From Stomoxys calcitrans (Eukaryota; Arthropoda; Insecta; Diptera; Muscidae): a DNA stretch of 64,000 nucleotides. A program made the position numbers and the translations under genes. Where the stretch lies: the NCBI RefSeq assembly GCF_963082655.1, contig NC_081554.1:45504291-45568290 (forward strand), read 5' to 3'. This document shows positions 56,533 to 64,000 of this stretch, one piece after another. Position 1 is the first letter of the stretch, and each line of letters begins with the position of its first letter. The notes below the pieces were generated by a model that worked only from the letters and a program-made list of their open reading frames with translations, searched no databases and had not been told where the DNA came from.

Positions 56533-59500
56533 ATGAAAGCAAAGTTAAATTCATTAAAGGTGGCACAATTGAACGAACTTCTAAGGGAAAGGAATTTACC
56601 GCAATCGGGAAATAAGGCTGATAAGATTGCTGCTCTAATGGCTTTATGCGGATCAGACGAAGTAGAAATCGACGATAATGAATCGCAGGATGATTTCCGA
56701 GGGTTTGATGAGGCCGAGACCAATGAAAATTCAATGCAAAGGCAAATGGCAGAATTGCGAAGCGTGGTGATGTCTTTGGCGCAAAGTGTACAGCAATTGA
56801 CGGTGAATTCTGGAAGAAGTGAAGGTACGACAAGCCGTACTCATGTGCACAATTGTGGTAGTTTACCGCCAAGTGGAAACCAAGCAACAACCACAAATAC
56901 ATCAGGTTGTTTGAAGGATTATATTGTGATGCTACCAGATTTTGACCCCATCAATCAAACGGTCACATCCACGCAATTTATTGACAAAATTGAAAAGCTA
57001 AGACAAATGCATGCTTGGTCAGATCAAACATCATTGTTTGCAGTACATCACAAAATGAAAGGCGTTGCCAAGATGTGGATAGACGCTCTTCCTATAGTAA
57101 CGACTTGGGAGGAATTTAAGCGAGTGTTCTTCAAAGATTTTCCATGCCGAGTAAGTATTGCCGATATTCATCGTGAATTGATGTCTAGACGACGGACCCC
57201 AGGTGAGTCATTAGTTCAATACTACTACTCGATGCTGGCTATTGGAAGAAAAGGAGACATCGATGATCAATCCATTGTGTCATATGTTATCAATGGCTTG
57301 AATGACAATGGATTAACAAGAACGCTTTTGGCCATGAATCTTCAAACCTGCAACGAACTGCTTAGGTCACTCGAAGGGTTGCCAACGACGACAGTGGTCA
57401 TGAGGAAGGTGCAACAAAGCGGTGACGACGACGGAAGAAATGTGAATGTTACATCTGGTGCTAGAAGCAAAGGGCCAAAATGTTTCAATTGTAATAATTT
57501 TGGGCACATATCTACGAACTGCCCACAACCTCCAAGAAGACTGAAATGTACAAGTTGTTCGAAGGTCGGACATGAGGCATCTCAGTGTAAGTCTAAAGGG
57601 ACAAATGTAGCTGCAATGTCCGGTGACCCAAGTGTAGAGTCATGCCCACCTGTGATGAAGGAGGTAACGATAAATAAAGAAAAGTTTCTGGGTTTCGTGG
57701 ATACGGGAAGTGACTTCACCCTGATTAAAGAATCTGCAGTCCCGGTGAACGCAAATTGTAAACCAACGTTAAAGAGAATGAAAGGATTTGGTGGATCTGT
57801 AATCGAAGCCAAAGGAATGGTTGAATGCGACATTATGATAGACGAGGATCTTACGAAGGTTTCTATTTTTGTGGTTCCTGATGAACTAATGCCATATGAT
57901 GTTCTGTTGGGCAGAGATGTGCTATGCAAGCAAGACAAGCGTCTAACAATTGAGTACGGAATTTTGAAAGTCGAAGCTGCAGAAACAAACAAATTTGACA
58001 TTGGCGAAGACATCGGTGAGGGACACAAGGACACCCTAAACAATCTGCTTATGTCGCACAAAGAGTGTTTTGCAGAAAACTTAGAAAACCTAGGACGATG
58101 TAAAAATACCTGTATGGAAATATCGGTATCCACGGATACTCCGGTAGTTGGTAAGAGGTACCAAGTTCCATTCAGTCAACGGCAAACGTTATCTGACATC
58201 ATAGACAAGCTGCTACGTTGTGGGATTATTCGTCAAAGTAACTCCCCATATGCCGCCTCAGTTTTATTGGTGAAGAAGTCTAATGGTGAAAGTCGTATGT
58301 GTACTGACTTCCGTGCGTTAAATGCTGTAACGATCAAAAAGCAATATTCTATGCCAGTGGTCGAGGAACAGTTGTCGTTATTGGCGGGAAACAAGTATTT
58401 CACCACTTTGGATATGACTTCAGGCTACTATCAGATACCCATAAAAGAGGAATGCAAAAAGTACACTGCATTCATAACACCAGAGGGGCTTTATGAATAC
58501 AACGTCATGCCTTTTGGCTTAACGAATGCGCCCATGGTATTCCAGGAAATGATTACGCAAATTATAAGAAGATTAGACCATCGAAAGAACATCGTAAGTT
58601 ATGTGGACGAGGTGATAATACCGAGCAAAACGGTCGAAGATGGAATCCAAGTGTTAACGGAATTTTTGGCAACCGTTCAAAAGGAGGGTTTGACACTGAG
58701 ACCGACGAAATGTTCATTTATGAGGAAAACCGTGAATTTCTTGGGACACATAATAAGCTCTGAAGGGATAAGTCCTGGCGAAGAGAAGACGAAATGTATA
58801 AAAGAATTTCCACGTCCTGGAAATGTATCCGATGTCAGAAGGTTTTTAGGTATCACCAACTTTTTCCGAAAGTTTGTCCACAATTACAGCCATATAGCTA
58901 TGCCGTTAACGAGGCTTTTAAAGAAGGATGTACAATTTTCATGGCAAGCGGGGCAAGAAGAAGCATTTGAAGTGCTAAAATCTAAGATTACGTCCCAACC
59001 TTTGCTGACCCTATTTGATCCCGGAAAGGAACATGAAGTGCATACGGATGCCAGTGCTATTGGATTGTCAGGTATATTGTTCCAGGCAGATGGTGAAGGC
59101 ACGGTACTCCGGCCTGTATTCTACTATAGCCGTAGATGTTCGGAAGCAGAAAGTCAATACACCAGTCACGAACTAGAGGTTTTGGCGATTGTTGAAACTG
59201 TGGAGAGATTCAGAATATATTTATTGGGAAAACTCTTCAGCATTGTAACGGATTGTAACGCTGTGGCAACTACGAAAGCGACGACTCCATTGCCACCGCG
59301 TATTGCAAGGTGGTGGTTTAAGCTACAAGAGTTTGACTACACCATGGTACATCGATCCGGGGCGAAGATGACGCATGTGGATGGTATGAGCCGCAGTCCA
59401 ACTTTACCACCGATCGAAACGGAAACGGTTGCAGACAAAGTATTAGTCATTAACGCGAACGTAAACGATTGGCTTTACCAACTCCAAATGTCTGACGCGA

Positions 59501-60798
59501 AGCTAAGAAATATTGCCAAAGTCCTTAGTGGATGTTCTGCAGCAGACGACGGTGAATGTGCTCAGATACGAACGGATTACTTTATGGAAAACGGAAGACT
59601 GTTCCGAAAGATAGGAGATTTAAAGCGAATGGTTATTCCAGAGAAAGTCAGATGGCGAATAACCAAGGCGTGTCATGATGATGTAGGTCATTTCAGCATA
59701 GAAAAGACTTTAAACCGACTACAGAAAGATTTCTGGTTCCCAAGAATGAGAAGGTATGTAAAATCTTATATCTCATCGTGTCCCGAATGCTGCTACAGAA
59801 AAGTTAAAGGGGGAAAACCCGAAGGTGAATTACATGTCGAGGAAATAATACCAATACCATTCAGAAGTATCAACATCGACCATTTGGGGCCATTTCCAAA
59901 GAGCAAAAGAGGATTTCTGTACGTGTTGGTCATTGTATGCTCTTTTACTAAGTACACGATAATTAAACCTACAAGAAACACGAAGACTACCCCAGTTATC
60001 ACAGCACTACAAGAAGTAATGTCAATCTTCGGTCAGCCACGTCGGATAGTATCTGACAAGGGAACAGCATTTACGTCAGTAGAGTTCCAGCGATTTATAG
60101 AAGTAAATGGCATTCAGCATATCCAAACAGCGGTGAGGACGCCAAGGGCAAATGGCCAAGCCGAAAGGGCCAACCAGACGTTTTTGAATGCTCTGAGGTG
60201 TCTAACGGATGAAAACAAAGAATGGGACAGTAAAATCCCAACAATTCAATGGAGTATTAATTCTCAACCCAATTCTACGTCGAAGTTCACTCCAAATGAA
60301 CTTATCTTCAATTTTAATCCAAGAGATGTCAGTTGCAACCGAATCATCCAAGCATTGAGTGATGAACCAAATCTTGAAGGTACCCTACAAGACAAACGAG
60401 AACAAGCTGCTGCTAATATTAATGCTCAAAGAGAGAAATGGAAGTTACGATATGACACCCGTCATGTCAAACCAACTCAATATAAAGAAGGAGATTTGGT
60501 GGTTATCGATTGTGTTCCACAAGCTACAGGACAGTCACACAAGTTGGACCCGAAGTATAAGGGGCCTTATATCATCACACGAACATTGGGAAACGATCGA
60601 TACCTCGTCGAGGATCTGCCGGACTTAAGTTTAACCCAGCGAAGATATTGCAATGTCATGTCAAATGACCACATGAAACCATGGTGTTACAGTAGCCCAG
60701 ATCTTGATGCCAATTCTGATGAAGAGGACCATCCGTCTAGGATCGACGAGGAGTCAGGAGAGGCCGAGTTGTCAACGACGGTTGACAGTTGTCATTGA
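56533..60798 (+). CDS. Gag-Pol polyprotein, Ty3/gypsy type, 1421 residues
   Basis: This single open frame encodes capsid, protease, reverse transcriptase/RNase H and integrase, the proteins that package, copy and insert the element. The start has a SAP-like helix pair (residues about 4-40), which is a putative DNA-binding module. Two CCHC zinc knuckles follow (C317-C330, C339-C352), then the protease DTGSD at 390-394. Reverse transcriptase has D627 in TLDM, but its second box is Y690-V-D692-E693, where family members normally have two aspartates. RNase H has D839, E880/E882 and D907. Integrase has H1048, H1053, C1083 and C1086, then D1116, D1175 and E1211 (DDX35E), and a GPY module at 1344. 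Gag and pol are fused without frameshift. The stop codon lies 29 bp inside the 3' LTR. The ATG at 56,533 is chosen as first in frame. Confidence 0.95.
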   Translation: MKAKLNSLKVAQLNELLRERNLPQSGNKADKIAALMALCGSDEVEIDDNESQDDFRGFDEAETNENSMQRQMAELRSVVMSLAQSVQQLTVNSGRSEGTTSRTHVHNCGSLPPSGNQATTTNTSGCLKDYIVMLPDFDPINQTVTSTQFIDKIEKLRQMHAWSDQTSLFAVHHKMKGVAKMWIDALPIVTTWEEFKRVFFKDFPCRVSIADIHRELMSRRRTPGESLVQYYYSMLAIGRKGDIDDQSIVSYVINGLNDNGLTRTLLAMNLQTCNELLRSLEGLPTTTVVMRKVQQSGDDDGRNVNVTSGARSKGPKCFNCNNFGHISTNCPQPPRRLKCTSCSKVGHEASQCKSKGTNVAAMSGDPSVESCPPVMKEVTINKEKFLGFVDTGSDFTLIKESAVPVNANCKPTLKRMKGFGGSVIEAKGMVECDIMIDEDLTKVSIFVVPDELMPYDVLLGRDVLCKQDKRLTIEYGILKVEAAETNKFDIGEDIGEGHKDTLNNLLMSHKECFAENLENLGRCKNTCMEISVSTDTPVVGKRYQVPFSQRQTLSDIIDKLLRCGIIRQSNSPYAASVLLVKKSNGESRMCTDFRALNAVTIKKQYSMPVVEEQLSLLAGNKYFTTLDMTSGYYQIPIKEECKKYTAFITPEGLYEYNVMPFGLTNAPMVFQEMITQIIRRLDHRKNIVSYVDEVIIPSKTVEDGIQVLTEFLATVQKEGLTLRPTKCSFMRKTVNFLGHIISSEGISPGEEKTKCIKEFPRPGNVSDVRRFLGITNFFRKFVHNYSHIAMPLTRLLKKDVQFSWQAGQEEAFEVLKSKITSQPLLTLFDPGKEHEVHTDASAIGLSGILFQADGEGTVLRPVFYYSRRCSEAESQYTSHELEVLAIVETVERFRIYLLGKLFSIVTDCNAVATTKATTPLPPRIARWWFKLQEFDYTMVHRSGAKMTHVDGMSRSPTLPPIETETVADKVLVINANVNDWLYQLQMSDAKLRNIAKVLSGCSAADDGECAQIRTDYFMENGRLFRKIGDLKRMVIPEKVRWRITKACHDDVGHFSIEKTLNRLQKDFWFPRMRRYVKSYISSCPECCYRKVKGGKPEGELHVEEIIPIPFRSINIDHLGPFPKSKRGFLYVLVIVCSFTKYTIIKPTRNTKTTPVITALQEVMSIFGQPRRIVSDKGTAFTSVEFQRFIEVNGIQHIQTAVRTPRANGQAERANQTFLNALRCLTDENKEWDSKIPTIQWSINSQPNSTSKFTPNELIFNFNPRDVSCNRIIQALSDEPNLEGTLQDKREQAAANINAQREKWKLRYDTRHVKPTQYKEGDLVVIDCVPQATGQSHKLDPKYKGPYIITRTLGNDRYLVEDLPDLSLTQRRYCNVMSNDHMKPWCYSSPDLDANSDEEDHPSRIDEESGEAELSTTVDSCH
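60748..60768 (+). promoter_or_regulatory. Candidate polypurine tract
   Basis: A purine-rich stretch (GAGGAGTCAGGAGAGG) lies next to the 3' LTR, where plus-strand synthesis is primed. It is interrupted by pyrimidines and overlaps the coding region, so the assignment rests on position. Confidence 0.4.
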
Positions 60799-60907
60799 GC
60801 CGCGAATGAGAGAAGACGTGTCGTGTATTACTGAATTTCTTTATTTCTTGTATTTTAATAAACACATACTTTTATATCAATAAATCATAAGTTTTTAAAT
60901 CTTGACA
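60770..60907 (+). repeat. 3' LTR (138 bp)
   Basis: Identical to the 5' LTR. It contains the last codons and stop of gag-pol and polyadenylation signals including AATAAA at 60,857-60,862. Confidence 0.95.
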
Positions 60908-60911
60908 AACT
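60908..60911 (+). repeat. Right target-site duplication of the LTR element
   Basis: AACT, partner of 55,933-55,936. Confidence 0.95.
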
Positions 60912-63900
60912 CGAAAATTTTTTTCGCATCAAAAATTGAAAATTTTCATAAGGGGTTAGCCTTTGCTAAAAAAATGCAAAAAAAATAAAATGTTGAATTT
61001 CAAGTAAATCTGTTTATTGTTCGAATTGTCTTCGAATTTCAAACTGCGGAATGCTAGAAAATTTTCGAAATTCGAAAAAATGAAGGAGTTACAGCGTTTT
61101 CGAGCTTGAAAACGACCTTGAATTTTTACGCCCAAAAAATATTGGTTTTTGCGATGCTTTTCACTGAAACCTTTACAGTATTGCTTAATCTAGCACCTCT
61201 ACGGAAAGAGGCTTTCCTCACGAATCAAACGGTGTTTGAAAACTTTTGATGTTAGCAAAACTAAGGAAGTTACAGCTATTGCAAACTCACATTGGTTTTT
61301 TTGCATTTTTTGGATATGAATTATGCAATTTTGAAGCAATACTCTAAAGTTTTCAAGGAAATAGGAAAGAGTATTGCCTCGTCCAGCACCATTACGGAAA
61401 GAGATTTTCTTCACGAATCCAACGGTGTCTTCAGAATTTTGAAATTCGCAAAACTAAAGATGATACAGCAATTTCAAACTCACCTTAATTTTTTTAACCA
61501 TTTTTCGGATATTAATTATGCGATTTTAAGCTTGTTTTTTGAAGGAAAAACATGGGAGTTGCACTAAACCGAATTTTTTGCCGTAATCTTCAATACTGTA
61601 TACTCAACTCGAAAATTTTTTTCGCATCAAAAATTGAAAATTTTCATAAGGGGTTAGCCTTTGCTAAAAAAATGCAAAAAAAATAAAATGTTGAATTTCA
61701 AGTAAATCTGTTTATTGTTCGAATTGTCTTCGAATTTCAAACTGCGGAATGCTAGAAATGAAGGAGTTACAGCGTTTTCGAGCTTGAAAACGACCTTGAA
61801 TTTTTACGCCCAAAAAATATTGGTTTTTGCGATGCTTTTCACTGAAACCTTTACAGTATTGCTTCATCTGGCACCTCTACGGAAAGAGATTTTCTTCACG
61901 AATCCAACGGTGTCTTCAGAATTTTGAAATTCGCAAAACTAAAGATGTTACAGCAATTTCAAACTCACCTTAATTTTTTTAACCATTTTTCGGATATTAA
62001 TTATGCGATTTTGAGCTTGTTTTTTGAAGGAAAAACATGGGAGTTGCACTAAACCGAATTTTTTGCCGTAATCTTCAATACTGTATACTCAACTCGAAAA
62101 TTTTTTTCGCATCAAAAATTGAAAATTTTCATAAGGGGTTAGCCTTTGCTAAAAAAATGCAAAAAAAATAAAATGTTGAATTTCAAGTAAATCTGTTTAT
62201 TGTTCGAATTGTCTTCGAATTTCAAACTGCGGAATGCTAGAAAATTTTCGAAATTCGAAAAAATGAAGGAGTTACAGCGTTTTCGAGCTTGAAAACGACC
62301 TTGAATTTTTACGCCCAAAAAATATTGGTTTTTGCGATGCTTTTCACTGAAACCTTTACAGTATTGCTTCATCTGGCACCTCTACGGAAAGAGATTTTCT
62401 TCACGAATCCAACGGTGTCTTCAGAATTTTGAAATTCGCAAAACTAAAGATGTTACAGCAATTTCAAACTCACCTTAATTTTTTTAACCATTTTTCGGAT
62501 ATTAATTATGCGATTTTGAGCTTGTTTTTTGAAGGAAAAACATGGGAGTTGCACTAAACCGAATTTTTTGCCGTAATCTTCAATACTGTATACTCAACTC
62601 GAAAATTTTTTTCGCATCAAAAATTGAAAATTTTCATAAGGGGTTAGCCTTTGCTAAAAAAATGCAAAAAAAATAAAATGTTGAATTTCAAGTAAATCTG
62701 TTTATTGTTCGAATTGTCTTCGAATTTCAAACTGCGGAATGCTAGAAAATTTTCGAAATTCGAAAAAATGAAGGAGTTACAGCGTTTTCGAGCTTGAAAA
62801 CGACCTTGAATTTTTACGCCCAAAAAATATTGGTTTTTGCGATGCTTTTCACTGAAACCTTTACAGTATTGCTTCATCTGGCACCTCTACGGAAAGAGAT
62901 TTTCTTCACGAATCCAACGGTGTCTTCAGAATTTTGAAATTCGCAAAACTAAAGATGTTACAGCAATTTCAAACTCACCTTAATTTTTTTAACCATTTTT
63001 CGGATATTAATTATGCGATTTTGAGCTTGTTTTTTGAAGGAAAAACATGGGAGTTGCACTAAACCGAATTTTTTGCCGTAATCTTCAATACTGTATACTC
63101 AACTCGAAAATTTTTTTCGCATCAAAAATTGAAAATTTTCATAAGGCCTTTGCTAAAAAAATGCAAAAAAAATAAAATGTTGAATTTCAAGTAAATCTGT
63201 TTATTGTTCGAATTGTCTTCGAATTTCAAACTGCGGAATGCTAGAAAATTTTCGAAATTCGAAAAAATGAAGGAGTTACAGCGTTTTCGAGCTTGAAAAC
63301 GACCTTGAATTTTTACGCCCAAAAAATATTGGTTTTTGCGATGCTTTTCACTGAAACCTTTACAGTATTGCTTCATCTGGCACCTCTACGGAAAGAGGTT
63401 TTCTTCACGAATACAACGGTGTCTTCAGAATTTTGAAATTCGCAAAACTGCTAAAAAAATGCCAAAAAAATAAAATTTTGAATTTCAAGTAAATCTGTTT
63501 ATTGTTCGAATTGTCTTCGAATTTCAAACTGCGGAATGCTAAAAAATTTTCGAAATTCGAAAAAATGAAGGAGTTACAGCGTTTTCGAGCTTGAAAACGA
63601 CCTTGAATTTTTACGCCCAAAAAATATTGGTTTTTGCGATGCTTTTCACTGAAACCTTTACAGTATTGCTTAATCTAGCACCTCTACGGAAAGAGGTTTT
63701 CCTCACGAATCAAACGGTGTTTGAAAACTTTTGATGTTAGCAAAACTAAGGAAGTTACAGCTATTGCAAACTCACATTGGTTTTTTTGCATTTTTTGGAT
63801 ATGAATTATGCAATTTTGAAGCAATACTCTAAAGTTTTCAAGGAAATAGGAAAGAGTATTGCCTCGTCCAGCACCATTACGGAAAGAGATTTTCTTCACG

Positions 63901-64000
63901 AATCCAACGGTGTCTTCAGAATTTTGAAATTCGCAAAACTAAAGATGTTACAGCAATTTCAAACTCACCTTAATTTTTTTAACCATTTTTCGGATATTAA
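60908..64000 (+). repeat. Satellite array, homogeneous right units
   Basis: The landmark TACTCAACTCG is found at 61,601, 62,086, 62,591 and 63,096, giving steps of 485, 505 and 505 bp. The step across the LTR element is 698 bp after removing the insertion. The 485 unit lacks about 20 bp near 61,757. The last unit is shortened by a deletion near 63,450. The array runs off the window. Neighbouring units look nearly identical. Confidence 0.95.

Larger units (their letters stand above)
55937..60907 (+). mobile_element. Ty3/gypsy-type LTR retrotransposon, complete (4971 bp)
   Basis: Two identical 138-bp LTRs with TGTCAA...TTGACA ends flank a leader and one gag-pol ORF in the order protease, reverse transcriptase, RNase H, integrase, which defines Metaviridae (Ty3/gypsy). 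No envelope-like ORF follows. LTR identity and an exact 4-bp target duplication indicate a recent insertion. RNase H to integrase spacing and sequence style suggest the mdg3/micropia-like side of the family, which I cannot confirm by eye. Confidence 0.95.

Noticed and set aside
57582..58133. 183-residue minus-strand frame inside gag-pol
   Set aside because: It is a shadow of the long plus-strand ORF with strong coding features.
62139..63376. Recurring 77-84 residue frame on the minus strand of the satellite, and a 91-residue frame on the plus strand
   Set aside because: They recur because the DNA is tandemly copied. The residues are low complexity, both strands are open, and diverged units lose the frames.
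61564..63400. CRISPR-like regular repeats
   Set aside because: The repeat is a 505-bp satellite without short repeats or unique spacers, in eukaryotic DNA.

Overview
This is eukaryotic, AT-rich, repeat-dominated DNA with no host gene that I can support. The mix of repeats is what I would expect in a calyptrate (muscid-type) fly: roughly 150-bp degenerate monomers, mariner-type MITEs, tRNA-derived SINEs, RNase H-bearing non-LTR elements and a Ty3/gypsy-type element. The organism is inferred from style only; nothing in the window names a species.

Layout. Positions 1-12,000 hold AT-rich intergenic DNA and copies of an interspersed family (called family A here) with a subterminal inverted motif at each end, three mariner-type MITEs (a 3197-3311 fragment, 3842-4080, 8314-8548), a second family (family B, 7286-8313) and SINE pieces. 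Positions 12,100-19,100 hold broken copies of RNase H-containing non-LTR retrotransposons (I/LOA/R1-like), cut by a MITE, a CAA-tailed insertion, family A copies and local duplications. A minus-strand relative occupies 20,490-25,860, with a full SINE flanked by a 17-bp target-site duplication at 24,608-24,912. Positions 26,960-31,730 are almost pure family A. Positions 33,945-36,710 are a rearranged non-LTR element with ORF1 and endonuclease pieces, an in-frame 237-bp coding tandem repeat and an inserted fold-back mariner derivative with 202-bp inverted repeats. Positions 36,740-50,600 are SINEs, family A copies (one nested inside another at about 47,018-48,064), microsatellites and unassigned DNA. 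Family B returns on the minus strand at 50,635-51,631.

From 51,632 to the end runs a tandem satellite with 505-bp units and longer units of about 698 bp. It was hit twice: by a 5'-truncated non-LTR retrotransposon with a poly(A) tail and one in-frame stop (52,858-54,564), and by a complete LTR retrotransposon (55,937-60,907). The LTR element has identical 138-bp LTRs, a 4-bp target duplication and a single 1421-codon gag-pol ORF. Its reverse transcriptase box reads YVDE instead of the usual YxDD, so a young and otherwise intact copy may be catalytically damaged.

The parts do not form a pathway. The window records repeated transposition, nesting, local tandem and inverted duplication, and satellite homogenisation, as in pericentromeric or other low-recombination chromatin. 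The most useful observations are the dated LTR insertion and its altered catalytic residue, the fold-back mariner, the shared 3' tail of a SINE and a LINE, the coding tandem repeat, and the nested insertion that delimits family A as a mobile unit.
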